DNA of 36,473 bases from the NCBI GenBank assembly GCA_017441525.1, contig JAFRXJ010000015.1, forward strand, positions 1 through 36,473, read 5' to 3'. The notes beneath the pieces were generated by a model, which searched no databases, had not been told where the DNA came from, and saw only the letters and a list, made by a program, of their open reading frames with translations. The DNA comes from Acholeplasmatales bacterium (lineage in GTDB: Bacteria > Bacillota_I > Bacilli_A > Acholeplasmatales > Anaeroplasmataceae). How positions within the stretch are numbered: the first letter of the stretch is position 1; the number at the start of each line of letters is the position of its first letter. A program made the translations under genes and the position numbers. Below, piece by piece: positions 24,239 through 35,550 of the stretch.

Positions 24239-27200
24239 ATGAATTACAAGACAGTTAATTATGGTAAGAAATCAGTAAGACGTAATTATTCAAAGATTCG
24301 TACTGATGTACAATTACCAGGATTAATCGAAATCCAAACTAAATCATTTGATTGGTTTGTTGAGCAAGGATTGAAAGAAGTTTTTGAAGACATTTCTCCA
24401 ATTTCATCATTCAATGGTGATTTAAAACTTTATTTTCAAGACTATCGTTTCGAAGATGCAAAGTATGATGTTGTTCAATCTAAATTGAGAAGATCAAACT
24501 ATGCACGTCCTTTAAAAGTAGATGTTTTACTAGAACATACTGACACAGGTAGTATAGTAAAGCGTGAGCTATTTATGGGTGACATTCCTTACATGACTCC
24601 TGTTGGAACATTCATCATCAATGGTGCTGAGCGTGTTATCATTTCTCAGATTATTCGTTCTTCAGGTGTTTATTACACTAAGGAAATTGATAAGAAGACT
24701 GGAGATATTAAGTTCGGTGGAACTGTTATGCCTACACGTGGAGCTTGGTTAGAATACGAAGCAGGTTCTAGAAATATTTGGTATGGTAAGATTGACCGTT
24801 CAAAGAAAATCTTATTAACAACAGTTTTAAGGGCATATGGTGTATCTACAGATGATGAAATTATCAATTTATTTGGTGATAGCGAGCAATTAAGAGACAC
24901 ATTAGAAAAAGATCCTAATAAGAACTCTGAGCAAGCAATCGTTGATACTTATAGCAAGCTTCGCCAAGGTGAACAAGTTCCAGTTGACGGTGCTAAGGAT
25001 TATATCGCATCAAGATTATTTGATGACAATAAGTATGATTTACAAACTGTAGGTCGTTACAAATATAACATTAAGCTTGATGTATTAAGCAGAGCAAAAG
25101 GTCATATACTTGCAAGAGATGTTGTTGCAGTAAATGACTTATTCGATGAAGAGACTGGTGAAGTAATTATTGAAGCTGGTCAAGTTATTGCTAAAGCTGG
25201 AGAAAAGATTGAAGGCGAAGTATATAACAAACTAGACAAGGCTCGTGCTGCATTCCGTGAAACTATCGACTTACATAATTTCTTATGTGAGAACCCTGAA
25301 TGTGAAATTTTATATATCAACGTTCAAAAGGGTAGCGAAATGGAAGAAGTTAAGGTTATCGGTAATAACCATTCTGAAACAGTATTACATGTTACAATGT
25401 CTGATATCATTGCATCTGTAAGCTACTTTATGAATTTATATCATAATGTTGGTTCAATTGATGATATTGACCACTTAGGAAATAGACGTTTAAGATTAAT
25501 CGGTGAATTATTAAAGAACCAATTCAGAATTGGTATGGCTAAGTTAAAGAAGAATATTGAAGATCGTATGTCTACTGTTGAAGTAGACAAGGCTACTCCT
25601 CAAAATCTAATCAACATTAAGCCATTAACATCTTCATTAAAGGAATTCTTTGGTTCATCACAATTATCTCAATTCATGGATCAAATCAACCCACTTGCTG
25701 AAATCACTCAAAAGAGACGTATTTCTGCATTAGGTACTGGTGGTATCGCTAGAGACCGTGCCGGCGTTGAGGTTCGTGATGTTCATAATTCACACTATGG
25801 TAGAATGTGTCCTATTGAAACACCAGAAGGTCCATCTATCGGTCTTATTACATCTTTAGCTACATACGCTAAGGTAAATGAATACGGATTTATTGAGGTT
25901 CCATATTTCGCAGTTAAGAAGGATAAGAATGGAATCAATACTCTAGATCCAAATGATATTAAATATTTATCAGCAGATGATGAGGAAGGTCAAATCATCG
26001 CCGCTGCAAACTCTAAGCTAGATGAAAACTATCATTTCGTAGATGAAAAGGTAATCGCAAGAAGTAATGGTGAAACAGTTATTGCTGATTCTTCAACAGT
26101 AACTTATATGGACGTTTCTCCAAAGCAAGTAGTATCAGTAGCTGCTGCCTGCGTACCATTCCTTGAGCATGACGATGCCACTCGTGCGCTAATGGGTGCA
26201 AACATGCAACGTCAAGCAGTACCTATCATTAATCCTGAATCACCTATCGTTGGTACAGGTATGGAATATAGAGCTGCTAAGGATTCTGGATCTGCATTAA
26301 TCGCATTACAACCTGGTACTGTTGAATATGTAGATGCTAAGAAGATCTTAGTTAAAGAAGATAATGGAAATGTTCGTAGATATGATTTATATCAATTCTT
26401 ACGTTCTAACTCAGCAACTGCAATTATGCAAAGACCTATCGTTAAGCCAGGTGAGCATATTGATGCAGGTGATGTAATTGCTGATGGTCAATCTATGAAA
26501 GATGGAGAATTAGCATTAGGTAGAAACGTTAGAATCGCATTCATGACATGGGAAGGATATAACTTCGAGGATGCCGTAATCATGTCTGAAAAGATGGTAT
26601 ATGATGATGTTTATACATCACTACATATTGATGAATTTGAAATTGAAGCAAGAGAAACTAAGCTAGGACCTGAGGAATTCACTAACGAAGTTCCAAATGT
26701 TAAGCCTGAAGCTAGAAGAAACCTTGACGCAAAGGGTATTATTATTCCAGGTTCAGAGGTTAAGGAAGGCGATATCCTAGTTGGTAAGACTACTCCAAAG
26801 GGTCAAACTGATCCAACTCCAGAAGAGAGATTATTACTTGCAATCTTCAACGAGAAGAGCCGTGATGTTAGAGATTCATCACTTCGTGTTCCTCATGGTG
26901 GAGGAGGAGTTGTTCAATCTGTACAACACTTCTCTAAGGCTAATGGAGATGAAACTGCTCCAGGTGTATTAGAGGTGGTTAGAGTATTTATCGTTCAAAA
27001 GAGAAAAATTCAAGTTGGAGATAAGATGGCTGGTCGTCATGGTAACAAGGGTGTTATTTCTAACATTTTACCAGTAGAGGATATGCCATATACTGCAGAT
27101 GGTCATCCAATTGACATCATGCTTAACCCACAAGGTGTACCTTCTCGTATGAACATCGGTCAAGTACTTGAATTACATTTAGGTATGGCTGCTAAGAAAT

Positions 27201-27814
27201 TAGGAGTTAAGGTTGCAACACCAGTATTCGATGGTGCTACAATTGAAGATATTGAAGATATCATGAAGGAAGCAGGAATGCCTATCGATGGTAAAGAAAC
27301 ACTATACGATGGTAGAAGTGGTGAACCATTCGAGAATAAGATTTCTGTTGGTATCATGTATTTCGTTAAGTTAAGCCACATGGTTGATGATAAACTACAT
27401 GCTAGAAATGTTGGTAAGTATACATTAGTAACTCAACAACCAATGGGTGGTAAGGCTCAAAACGGTGGTCAACGTTTCGGTGAAATGGAAGTTTGGGCAC
27501 TACAAGCTTATGGTGCTGCACATACATTAAGAGAAATGATGACTGTTAAATCAGATGATTTAGTTGCACGTGATAGAACATTCGACGCCATCGTTGATGG
27601 TAGACCTATCCCTGAATCATCAATTCCTGAGTCATTCAGAGTATTAACACGTGAATTACAATCTTTAGGTATTCATGTTGAATTAATTAATGAACAAGGT
27701 GAAAATGAAGTTAACCGTTCAATTGTTGACTTCAAGATTAAACCAGTTGTTTCTAATAGAACAAGCTATAGCTTAACTCAGTCTCCTGAGGCTGAAGGAT
27801 TAGATGAGGAATAG
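24239..27814 (+). CDS. rpoB: RNA polymerase beta subunit
   Basis: The 1191-aa beta subunit of RNA polymerase, with the family's conserved blocks: [15 protein letters not shown] at the N-terminus, the rifampicin-pocket segment (about 470-500), [52 protein letters not shown] and the C-terminal [22 protein letters not shown]. Within the rifampicin segment the E. coli His526 equivalent is Gln491 (codon CAA, 25709-25711), the Asn518 equivalent is Ile and the Ser522 equivalent is Ala. AAGGA precedes the ATG by about 10 nt. rpoC follows after 12 nt. Confidence 0.98.
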   Translation: MNYKTVNYGKKSVRRNYSKIRTDVQLPGLIEIQTKSFDWFVEQGLKEVFEDISPISSFNGDLKLYFQDYRFEDAKYDVVQSKLRRSNYARPLKVDVLLEHTDTGSIVKRELFMGDIPYMTPVGTFIINGAERVIISQIIRSSGVYYTKEIDKKTGDIKFGGTVMPTRGAWLEYEAGSRNIWYGKIDRSKKILLTTVLRAYGVSTDDEIINLFGDSEQLRDTLEKDPNKNSEQAIVDTYSKLRQGEQVPVDGAKDYIASRLFDDNKYDLQTVGRYKYNIKLDVLSRAKGHILARDVVAVNDLFDEETGEVIIEAGQVIAKAGEKIEGEVYNKLDKARAAFRETIDLHNFLCENPECEILYINVQKGSEMEEVKVIGNNHSETVLHVTMSDIIASVSYFMNLYHNVGSIDDIDHLGNRRLRLIGELLKNQFRIGMAKLKKNIEDRMSTVEVDKATPQNLINIKPLTSSLKEFFGSSQLSQFMDQINPLAEITQKRRISALGTGGIARDRAGVEVRDVHNSHYGRMCPIETPEGPSIGLITSLATYAKVNEYGFIEVPYFAVKKDKNGINTLDPNDIKYLSADDEEGQIIAAANSKLDENYHFVDEKVIARSNGETVIADSSTVTYMDVSPKQVVSVAAACVPFLEHDDATRALMGANMQRQAVPIINPESPIVGTGMEYRAAKDSGSALIALQPGTVEYVDAKKILVKEDNGNVRRYDLYQFLRSNSATAIMQRPIVKPGEHIDAGDVIADGQSMKDGELALGRNVRIAFMTWEGYNFEDAVIMSEKMVYDDVYTSLHIDEFEIEARETKLGPEEFTNEVPNVKPEARRNLDAKGIIIPGSEVKEGDILVGKTTPKGQTDPTPEERLLLAIFNEKSRDVRDSSLRVPHGGGGVVQSVQHFSKANGDETAPGVLEVVRVFIVQKRKIQVGDKMAGRHGNKGVISNILPVEDMPYTADGHPIDIMLNPQGVPSRMNIGQVLELHLGMAAKKLGVKVATPVFDGATIEDIEDIMKEAGMPIDGKETLYDGRSGEPFENKISVGIMYFVKLSHMVDDKLHARNVGKYTLVTQQPMGGKAQNGGQRFGEMEVWALQAYGAAHTLREMMTVKSDDLVARDRTFDAIVDGRPIPESSIPESFRVLTRELQSLGIHVELINEQGENEVNRSIVDFKIKPVVSNRTSYSLTQSPEAEGLDEE

Positions 27815-27826
27815 GAGGACACTAGA

Positions 27827-30800
27827 ATGAGTAAACAATATAAGTATATTAAAATTGGTCTAGCTTCTCCTGAGGAAATCAAATCTTGGTCACATGGTGA
27901 AGTTTTAAAGCATGAAACAATTAACTATCGTACTTTAAAACCAGAACCAGATGGATTATTCTGCGAAAAGATTTTCGGACCATCTAAGGATTATCAATGT
28001 GCTTGTGGAAAGTCAAGAAAGTCTACTGATAAGGGCACAGTATGTGAAAAGTGTGGTGTTGAAATCACTGAATCTAAGGTTCGTCGTGAAAGAATGGGTC
28101 ACATTCAATTAGCATCACCAGTTGTTCACACTTGGTTCTTAAAGAATTCACCTTCTCCACTTGCTACAATTCTAGAATTAAAAACTAGAGATTTAGAAGA
28201 AATTGTTTATTTAGCAAGCTATATCGTTACTGATCCAGGTAAGAATATTGGCTTAAAGAAAAAGCAAATTCTTAACGAAAGTGACTATGCTAGATTAAGT
28301 GAGCAATATCCAAAGCAATTCACAGCATTAACAGGTGCTGATGCAATTAAGACTTTATTAAAGGGTATTGATCTTGAAGAAGAAAGAAAGATTCTAAGAA
28401 GAAAGCTAGCTTCTTCATCAAAGCAAAAGCGTGATAAGGTAATTAAGAGACTAGAAATAGTTGAATCATTCTTACGTTCTGATAACAAACCAGAATGGAT
28501 GATTTTAGAAGTATTACCAGTTATTCCACCAAGCTTAAGACCAATGGTTCAACTTGAAGGTGGACGTTTCGCTACAACTGACTTAAATGATTTATATCGT
28601 CGTATTTTAAACCGTAATAATCGTTTAAAGAAGCAAATTGAGCAAAATGCACCATATTTAATTATTAAAAATGAAAAGCGTATGCTTCAAGAAGCAGTTG
28701 ACGCTTTAATCGATAATACAAAGCATGGTAAGAAGGCTGCCTTAGACAAGGCTCATAAGCTAAAGAGCTTATCTGATATGTTAAGAGGTAAGCAAGGACG
28801 TTTCCGTCAAAACTTACTTGGTAAGCGTGTTGACTATTCAGGACGTTCAGTTATCGTTGTTGGTCCATTCCTAAAGATGTATCAATGTGGTATTCCTAAG
28901 GAAATGGCATTAACATTATTCAAGCCATTTGTATTAAGAGAATTAACAAGAAAGAATACTGATAAGAGCAAAGAGAAGATTACAATCGCTGTTGCTAACA
29001 GAATGATTGATAATCAAGATGATTCAGTATGGAATATTCTAGAGTCTGTAATTAAGGAGCATCCAGTTCTATTAAACCGTGCACCTACACTACACAGACT
29101 TGGTATTCAAGCATTCGAGCCAATTCTAATTGAAGGTAAGGCTATTCGTCTTCACCCATTAGTATGTACACCATTCAACGCTGACTTCGATGGTGACCAA
29201 ATGGCTATCCACGTACCACTTTCTTTAGAAGCTCAAGCTGAAGCTAGATTATTAATGTTAGCTTCTAACAACATTCTAAATCCAAGAGATGGTAAACCAG
29301 TTGTTACACCTTCACAAGATATGATCTTAGGTAACTATTATCTATCACTTGAAAGAAAAGGTGAAGAAAACGAAGGCCATTTCTATAAGGATTTCGATGA
29401 AGCTTATATGGCTTACAAGAATGGTGCAATTACACTACATACACGTATCTTCGTAGATATTTCATATTTACCTCAACATAAGTTTGCAGGTCAAAATTTA
29501 CCTTCAAGATACTTATTCACTACAGTTGGTAAGATGATTTTCAACAATATTTTACCTCCTGAATTCCCATATATTAATGAACCTACTGATGATAACCTTA
29601 CAAAGGCTACACCTGTTAAGTATTTCTTAAATCCTTCAATCGGATTTGAAGAATCTAAGAATCAATTATTTAATAATGATGAAGTAGCTCCATTCAAGAA
29701 GAAATTCATTGCTAAGATTATCGCTCAAGTATTTAAGAGATTCCAAATTACAGAAACATCTAAGATGCTTGATAGAATTAAGGATTTAGGTTATAAGTAT
29801 TCAACTATTTCTGGTCTATCAATCTCTATGGCTGATGTATTGGATTATAAGGGAAAAGAAGTTCGTATTAATCAAGCAGAAAAGAGAATATCTGAAATCA
29901 CTGATTTCTATGATATGGGTGCTATTTCTGAAAGAGACCGTAAGAAACTTGTTGAAAAGGAATGGACAGATGCTCGTTCTGAAATTCAAAAGGGTCTATG
30001 GGAAGAATTATCTAAGCAAAAGAACAATGCAATTTTCATGATGGCTGATTCAGGATCACGTGGATCTGCATCTAACTTTGCCCAATTAGCAGGTATGCGT
30101 GGTTTGATGGCTAATACTGCCGGTGAGACTATCGAAGTTCCAGTTAAGGCTAACTTCCGTGAAGGTCTATCAGTTGCAGAATTCTTCATTTCTACACATG
30201 GTGCTAGAAAGGGTTCTACTGATACTGCCTTAAAGACAGCTGAATCTGGTTACTTAACTCGTCGTTTAGTAGACGTTTCACAAAACGTTGTAATTTCTAC
30301 TGATGATTGTGGTACAGAAAAAGGATTCTATGTAGAAGATATTATTGATGAAAACAACCTTGAAGGTGGAAAACCAAAGGTTATTGTTCAAGCTTATACA
30401 AGAAGTATTGGTAGATTCGCTGCTAAGGATGTAATCAATCCTGAAACAGGTGAAATTATCGTTAAGAGAAATGAATTAATTACTGAAGATCTTGCTGATG
30501 AAATCAAGAAGGCAGGCATCAACAGAATTTGTATTCGTTCTAACTTAACATGTGCTGCTAAGACAGGTGTTTGTATGAAGTGCTATGGTAGAAACCTAGC
30601 TACAAACATGATTGTTGAAGTTGGTGAAGCAGTTGGTACAATTGCTGCACAATCAATCGGTGAACCAGGTACACAGTTAACAATGCGTACTTTCCATAAT
30701 GGTGGTGTTGCCGGTGGAGATATTACTCAAGGTTTACCGAGAGTTCAAGAATTATTCGAGGCTCGTAAGCCAAAAGGTAAAGCAACTATTTCTGAAATCG

Positions 30801-31594
30801 ATGGTAGAATCAAAGCTATCAATAATACAAAGGCTGGAAAGCAAATTATTGTAGCTAATGAAGAAACTGGCGAAGAGAAGTCATATACAATTGATGCAAC
30901 TTCAGAGTTATTAGTTTCACAAGGTGATGAAATTAAGCGTGGTTCTAAGTTAATGAAGGGTTCAATTCATCCAAAGGAATTAATCCGTATCTTAGATGCT
31001 GAAGCTGTTGAAAAATATATCGTTGAAGAAGTTCAAAAGGTTTACCGTTCTCAAGAAGTAGAAATTTCTGATAAGCATATCGAAATTATCGTACGTCAAA
31101 TGATGAGAAAGGTAATCGTAATTACTGAAGGAGATACTGACTTATTACCAGGTCATGAGGTATCAGTTAATGATTTCCAAAAGGCTGTTAACAAGGTATT
31201 AAGAAATGGTGGTACATTACCAGTTGCCAAGCAATTATTACTAGGTATCACTAAGGCAGCTCTTGCTTCTGATTCATTCTTAAGTGCTTCATCATTCCAA
31301 GAGACAACAAGAGTATTAACTCAAGCTGCTATTCAATCAAAGAGCGACTCATTACAAGGTCTAAAGGAAAATACAATTATCGGTGGTTTAATCCCTGCTG
31401 GTACTGGTATTCTAGAAGAAGATACATTCGAGTGTGAGCATGCTCCAGTTGAAGAAACTGTTGAAGATATTGATATTGATGAAAACGAAGAAGAATACGA
31501 TGATGCTGATGACTCTTTAGATAACGAAGAGGATATCACAGATTTCGATGCTGATTTCGCATTATCAAGTGAAGAAGCTTCAGATTTAGACTAA
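27827..31594 (+). CDS. rpoC: RNA polymerase beta' subunit
   Basis: 1255 aa. The N-terminal zinc ribbon is intact (Cys58, Cys60, Cys73, Cys76). The catalytic loop NADFDGD lies at 451-457 with its three Mg-binding aspartates, and the second zinc site includes TDDCGTEK and [11 protein letters not shown]. The trigger-loop region ([28 protein letters not shown]) is intact. Unusual is a 59-residue C-terminal tail (1197-1255) composed mainly of Asp and Glu. RBS AGGAGG lies in the 12-nt gap after rpoB. A strong terminator follows and no ribosomal protein genes come next. Confidence 0.98.
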   Translation: MSKQYKYIKIGLASPEEIKSWSHGEVLKHETINYRTLKPEPDGLFCEKIFGPSKDYQCACGKSRKSTDKGTVCEKCGVEITESKVRRERMGHIQLASPVVHTWFLKNSPSPLATILELKTRDLEEIVYLASYIVTDPGKNIGLKKKQILNESDYARLSEQYPKQFTALTGADAIKTLLKGIDLEEERKILRRKLASSSKQKRDKVIKRLEIVESFLRSDNKPEWMILEVLPVIPPSLRPMVQLEGGRFATTDLNDLYRRILNRNNRLKKQIEQNAPYLIIKNEKRMLQEAVDALIDNTKHGKKAALDKAHKLKSLSDMLRGKQGRFRQNLLGKRVDYSGRSVIVVGPFLKMYQCGIPKEMALTLFKPFVLRELTRKNTDKSKEKITIAVANRMIDNQDDSVWNILESVIKEHPVLLNRAPTLHRLGIQAFEPILIEGKAIRLHPLVCTPFNADFDGDQMAIHVPLSLEAQAEARLLMLASNNILNPRDGKPVVTPSQDMILGNYYLSLERKGEENEGHFYKDFDEAYMAYKNGAITLHTRIFVDISYLPQHKFAGQNLPSRYLFTTVGKMIFNNILPPEFPYINEPTDDNLTKATPVKYFLNPSIGFEESKNQLFNNDEVAPFKKKFIAKIIAQVFKRFQITETSKMLDRIKDLGYKYSTISGLSISMADVLDYKGKEVRINQAEKRISEITDFYDMGAISERDRKKLVEKEWTDARSEIQKGLWEELSKQKNNAIFMMADSGSRGSASNFAQLAGMRGLMANTAGETIEVPVKANFREGLSVAEFFISTHGARKGSTDTALKTAESGYLTRRLVDVSQNVVISTDDCGTEKGFYVEDIIDENNLEGGKPKVIVQAYTRSIGRFAAKDVINPETGEIIVKRNELITEDLADEIKKAGINRICIRSNLTCAAKTGVCMKCYGRNLATNMIVEVGEAVGTIAAQSIGEPGTQLTMRTFHNGGVAGGDITQGLPRVQELFEARKPKGKATISEIDGRIKAINNTKAGKQIIVANEETGEEKSYTIDATSELLVSQGDEIKRGSKLMKGSIHPKELIRILDAEAVEKYIVEEVQKVYRSQEVEISDKHIEIIVRQMMRKVIVITEGDTDLLPGHEVSVNDFQKAVNKVLRNGGTLPVAKQLLLGITKAALASDSFLSASSFQETTRVLTQAAIQSKSDSLQGLKENTIIGGLIPAGTGILEEDTFECEHAPVEETVEDIDIDENEEEYDDADDSLDNEEDITDFDADFALSSEEASDLD

Positions 31595-31605
31595 TTATAC
31601 TAATT

Positions 31606-31641
31606 AAGTGTGTTTGTGCATTAACAAGCACACTTTTTTTG
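31606..31641 (+). terminator. Terminator of rpoBC
   Basis: AAGTGTG/CACACTT outer stem, inner TTGT/ACAA, then seven T. Confidence 0.88.
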
Positions 31642-31675
31642 TTTATAAAAAAATAGAGTGATTTTTTTAATTTTA

Positions 31676-31716
31676 GTAATATATATTACATATTTTTAAT
31701 TATTTTGTGCTATAAT
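31676..31716 (+). promoter_or_regulatory. Bacteriocin operon promoter with palindromic operator candidate
   Basis: Extended -10 TGC-TATAAT (31708-31716). No consensus -35; instead a perfect 14-bp palindrome GTAATATATATTAC (31676-31689) covers that region. This is consistent with activator or repressor control. Confidence 0.6.
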
Positions 31717-31784
31717 GGTGATGTTTCTATTTTTTATTATAAGTAAATAGGTTTTCAATTTTTTAAAAATGGGAGGGAGAAAAA

Positions 31785-33986
31785 TTGAAATATTATAATG
31801 TAAGGCAATTAGACCAAACTGATTGTGCTGCTGCCTGCTTGGCAACTATTTCTTTTTTTTATGGAAAAGAAGTTACTATCACAATGTTACGTGATTTGTG
31901 TGGTACAGATATAAAAGGCACATCATTAAATGGTTTGTTATTAGGCTGTAAAAAGTTAAAGTTTAATGCTAAAACTGTCAGATGTTCAAGAAATCAATTA
32001 TTGACAGAAAAAATAACATTTCCTTTTATTGCACATGGATATACTAAATATGGAGTTTCACATTTTATTGTTGTGTATAAATTCACAAAAAAATATGCTT
32101 TTGTAGCTGATCCAGCAAAAAAAGAAAAAAGGATTTTGCTAGATGATTTTTTTGATTTTTTTGATGGAGTTTCTGTTTTTTTAAAACCGGCAAATGATTT
32201 TATAGGAGGTAAAATAAAAAAAGGAAATATTTTTTCAAAATTTTTAAAATTTTTATCTCCTCATAAAAAACTATTTGCAAGTGCAATAATAGCAAGTTTT
32301 ATTATAACTATTTTAGGCGTTGTATCCAATTATTTTAATCAAATATTAATAGATGATATTTTGCCGTATAATTTAAAAAATCAGTTAGTTATTTTTTGTA
32401 TAGGATTTTTAATAATTGCGTTCATTAACATTGCTATCAATGCTATTAGACAGCATATTTTGTTGTATTTATCGCAAAAGATAGATATTCCATTAACGCT
32501 AGGTTATTTTAATCATATTTTTCATCTTCCTTTTAGTTTTTTTGGGAATAGAAAAACTGGTGACATTTTAGCTAGATTTCAAGATGCAGATACTATTAAA
32601 AGTGTAATGTCATCAATAGCATTATCAGTTTTAATGGATGTTACACTAGTAATTGCTGTTGGTGCCATCCTTTTTTTCATGAATTATAAGCTTTTCATTA
32701 TTATTGTTATTATGACAATTATTAGTATAATTTTAGTATTTATTTTTAAAAAACCATATAAAGATATTAATTTAGTTCAAATGGAGCAATCTGCGAAATT
32801 CAGTTCTTCAATGATAGAATCACTAAAAAATGTTGAAATGTTAAAAGAAAATGCAACTGAAGATTATAGAATGGAAACAATAGAAGAAGATTATATTAAT
32901 TTAGTTAAAACTAGTTTTAAAGAGAATGTTCTATCTAATATTCAATCTATTATTTCTGGTAGTTTATCTACTATAGGAACAATAGTAATAATGTGGATAG
33001 GGGCTAATTTTGTAATGTCTGGCAAGATGACTTTGGGAGCACTTTTAACTTTCTCTTCTATGTCAAGTTTTTTTATGGATCCAATTGGTAGATTAGTATC
33101 ACTACAGCTTCAGATTCAAGAAGCAGATATTTCTATGAAGAGATTATCAGAAATATATGAAATAGAAGAAGAAAATATGGGCGTTTTAAGTAATACTAGT
33201 CTATGTGGTGATATTGAAATAAACAATATTTCATTTGCTTATGGGCAGAGAAAACCAATAATCAGTGACTTTTCTTTAACAATAAAACAAGGAAGTAAAA
33301 TAGCCATAGTTGGAGAATCAGGTTCTGGAAAGACAACATTTTCAAAATTATTATTAGGATTATATCAACCTTCAACTGGGTATATAAGAATTAATGATAT
33401 GAGTATTAATGAAATTGGATTAGTTAATTTAAGAAATAAGATATCTTATGTATCACAAAAAGTTGAATTGTTTTCTGGAACTATCAAAGATAATATTATG
33501 TGTGTTAATCCAAATATTTGTGAAGAAAAAATTAAAGCAATTTTTAAGATGGCCGGCTGTGATTTTATAGGAGAATTACCTGCTGGAATTGACACATTTA
33601 TCGAGGAAGAAGGGAACGATTTATCCGGTGGTGAAAGACAAAGAATAGCATTAGCAAGATCGTTAGCTAAAGATTTTGATATTCTTATTATGGATGAGGC
33701 AACATCAAATTTGGATTTTGTTTCCGAATCAAAAATATATGATACATTATTTAACTCTAATATTAGAGGAACAATGGTGATAATTGCTCATAGGTTATCT
33801 ACTATAAGACGTTGCGATGAAATATTGGTTATGGATAAAGGAAAGATAATTGAGAGAGGAAAACATAAAGATTTGTTAGAATTAAAAGGAAAGTATTATA
33901 ATTTATGGGTTTCACAAGTTGGAGAAGATATTGAGATTAAAGAAGAATGCATAGAAGAGGTTGATGATGAGGTCAGATATGAGTAA
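31785..33986 (+). CDS. Peptidase-containing ABC transporter (C39 type, bacteriocin exporter)
   Basis: Cleaves the double-glycine leader and exports the peptide. The 733-aa product has an N-terminal C39 cysteine peptidase (1-135) with oxyanion Gln8, catalytic Cys14 in QTDCAAACLA, His93 in VSHFIVVY and Asp109 in VADPA. A six-helix membrane domain (about 160-440) follows, then an ATPase with Walker A GESGSGKTT (510-518), signature LSGGERQR (613-620), Walker B ILIMDEATSNLD (633-644) and switch His669. All catalytic residues are present. It starts with TTG after GGGAGGGAG (31770-31778). It overlaps the next gene by 8 nt, and the HlyD-like and prepeptide genes follow. Confidence 0.93.
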   Translation: MKYYNVRQLDQTDCAAACLATISFFYGKEVTITMLRDLCGTDIKGTSLNGLLLGCKKLKFNAKTVRCSRNQLLTEKITFPFIAHGYTKYGVSHFIVVYKFTKKYAFVADPAKKEKRILLDDFFDFFDGVSVFLKPANDFIGGKIKKGNIFSKFLKFLSPHKKLFASAIIASFIITILGVVSNYFNQILIDDILPYNLKNQLVIFCIGFLIIAFINIAINAIRQHILLYLSQKIDIPLTLGYFNHIFHLPFSFFGNRKTGDILARFQDADTIKSVMSSIALSVLMDVTLVIAVGAILFFMNYKLFIIIVIMTIISIILVFIFKKPYKDINLVQMEQSAKFSSSMIESLKNVEMLKENATEDYRMETIEEDYINLVKTSFKENVLSNIQSIISGSLSTIGTIVIMWIGANFVMSGKMTLGALLTFSSMSSFFMDPIGRLVSLQLQIQEADISMKRLSEIYEIEEENMGVLSNTSLCGDIEINNISFAYGQRKPIISDFSLTIKQGSKIAIVGESGSGKTTFSKLLLGLYQPSTGYIRINDMSINEIGLVNLRNKISYVSQKVELFSGTIKDNIMCVNPNICEEKIKAIFKMAGCDFIGELPAGIDTFIEEEGNDLSGGERQRIALARSLAKDFDILIMDEATSNLDFVSESKIYDTLFNSNIRGTMVIIAHRLSTIRRCDEILVMDKGKIIERGKHKDLLELKGKYYNLWVSQVGEDIEIKEECIEEVDDEVRYE

Positions 33987-34452
33987 AGAAATTATTATAT
34001 ACGAAAATAAAACATTGAAACTATGTAATGTTCTATCAAGAATATTCATTGTTGATGATAGTTTTGGTGAAAAGCCATTTGAATTGAGAGTAAAGGAATT
34101 TAACGATTTTATATTGAATAATTCATTAGTTGGATATGGGCCATTAATTATAAAAAATACAATTATCGGAACAACAGATAGAAAATTACAAATTTCATTA
34201 ATGAGACAACTGAAAAATGATAGTGTTAAAGTAACATATCCATATTCTTTTCAAAAAGAATTTAAAACGCCTCCATCACTTTTTTCGAGATTTAAAGGAA
34301 AAGAGTGCGATTCTGGCATCGCAAATTTAAAGATGCAAGTGTATGCTTACGAAAATGATTTGGTTTTGGATGTTGAATCATACGCTATAACAACAAAGGA
34401 AGAAAACGAATTTGTAGTTGATACTTTCGTTCCTATATTAGGAAGGTGCTGA
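33979..34452 (+). CDS. Unrecognised 157-aa bacteriocin-operon protein
   Basis: A soluble protein without signal peptide or membrane helix. It lies between the exporter and its membrane fusion protein, overlapping the former by 8 nt and ending 1 nt before the latter, so it is an integral operon member. Predicted strands and helices alternate in two halves (SKEIIIYENKTLKLCNVLS; then LKMQVYAYENDLVLDVESYA), vaguely like the ligand-binding GyrI/SOUL fold, but I cannot establish homology. The ATG at 33979 is favoured, with GATGAGGT 5 nt upstream; in-frame TTG 33961 and ATG 33964 or 33967 lack an RBS. A maturation, immunity or secretion-assistance role is possible; none is shown. Confidence 0.7.
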   Translation: MSKEIIIYENKTLKLCNVLSRIFIVDDSFGEKPFELRVKEFNDFILNNSLVGYGPLIIKNTIIGTTDRKLQISLMRQLKNDSVKVTYPYSFQKEFKTPPSLFSRFKGKECDSGIANLKMQVYAYENDLVLDVESYAITTKEENEFVVDTFVPILGRC

Positions 34453-34453
34453 T

Positions 34454-35497
34454 ATGCGTGAATATAAATTGATTGATTTAAAAGCATCGCAAATTCAATA
34501 TGATAAAAATCCACCACATTTGTTTTATTGGATAATCATTGTGGTTGTATTTGGATTAGTGTCTTTGCTATTATTATCGTGTTTCACATATAAAACTGAG
34601 GTAGTAAGGACTACAGGGGTATTAGCTAGTTATAATAAAAGTTTTATAATGTCAAAAAGCCAAGGTGAAATAAAAAAAATATATAAGAATTCTGGAGATT
34701 ATGTTAATCAAGGCGATTTATTATTTGAATTAAATGATAATCAAGTGACTGCCCAAATAATGACATGTGAAGCAAAAATGAATTTAGTTAAAGAGTATTA
34801 TGATAATTTTAAGATAGTCGTAGATTCATTGTACAATGTTAAATTAAATGATGAATTAATAAATCCGTTCGAAGAAGGCAGATTTTATATTGAATACGAT
34901 GAAATTATTAAAAATATTCAAGATGCTGATACAAGCAACGAAAGAGATGAGGCATTAAATGGATATATTTCCCAATATGAAAATTCATTATTTCAGTATA
35001 AATATGAGTATGTTGGATTGGAAGCACAAGTAAATGCATATAAAAAATTGTTAGATGATTATAAAGTGTTTGCTACTGAATCAGGGTACATTAATTATTT
35101 TTCTAATATTAAGTGTGGTATAATGGTAGGAACTGATGCAATTGGCACGATTTCAGAACGACTTACGGAAAGTAATGCAATGATTGATTTATATGTTGAT
35201 GCTACAAATATGCCGTTTTTAAAAGAAAATATGAATGTTGAAATGACAGTAAGTGGATTACCTCAGTCAACTTATGGATTGCTGAGAGGAAAAATAATAA
35301 AAATATCAAACGATTCGGTCGTGAATGATAATAATATTTTTTACATAATTAGTGTAAAACCAGACGATATAACTTTAACAAATAAGAATAAAAGTATAGT
35401 TCTAAAAAATGGAATGGTTGTAGAGGCAAGAATTAAGTATGAAAGCATAACATGGATGAAATGGATATTAAAAAAGATAGGTATTTTAGATAGGTAA
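34454..35497 (+). CDS. HlyD-family membrane fusion protein of bacteriocin export
   Basis: Accessory factor joining the ABC exporter to the cell envelope, as LcnD/MesE/ComB-type proteins do. The 347-aa product has a short cytoplasmic N-terminus, one membrane helix (about 24-44), and then the split lipoyl-like half-motif SQGEIKKIYKNSGDYVNQGDLLFELN (about 71-96), typical of HlyD proteins. A helical hairpin region (100-200) follows, then beta-barrel sequences (VEMTVSGLPQSTYGLLRGKIIKIS). It is shorter than the usual 400-460 aa. RBS AGGAAGG lies before the ATG. It follows the 157-aa gene by 1 nt. Confidence 0.87.
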   Translation: MREYKLIDLKASQIQYDKNPPHLFYWIIIVVVFGLVSLLLLSCFTYKTEVVRTTGVLASYNKSFIMSKSQGEIKKIYKNSGDYVNQGDLLFELNDNQVTAQIMTCEAKMNLVKEYYDNFKIVVDSLYNVKLNDELINPFEEGRFYIEYDEIIKNIQDADTSNERDEALNGYISQYENSLFQYKYEYVGLEAQVNAYKKLLDDYKVFATESGYINYFSNIKCGIMVGTDAIGTISERLTESNAMIDLYVDATNMPFLKENMNVEMTVSGLPQSTYGLLRGKIIKISNDSVVNDNNIFYIISVKPDDITLTNKNKSIVLKNGMVVEARIKYESITWMKWILKKIGILDR

Positions 35498-35520
35498 TAT
35501 GAGCATTACTTGCTCTTATT
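35496..35520 (+). other. Intercistronic hairpin before the prepeptide gene
   Basis: AATATGAGCA/TGCTCTTATT, with one internal T-T mismatch and a TTACT loop, overlaps the stop codon of the HlyD-like gene. There is no U-run, so it is more likely an mRNA-processing or stabilising element, or a partial terminator, than a full terminator. Confidence 0.5.
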
Positions 35521-35550
35521 ATAAAATGTTGAAATAGAAAGGAGAAAAAA

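Noticed and set aside
27160..27381. Reading frame antisense to rpoB
   Set aside because: No RBS or promoter, low-complexity composition, and complete overlap with a conserved coding region; the same holds for other antisense frames over pyk, fba, rpoB and rpoC.
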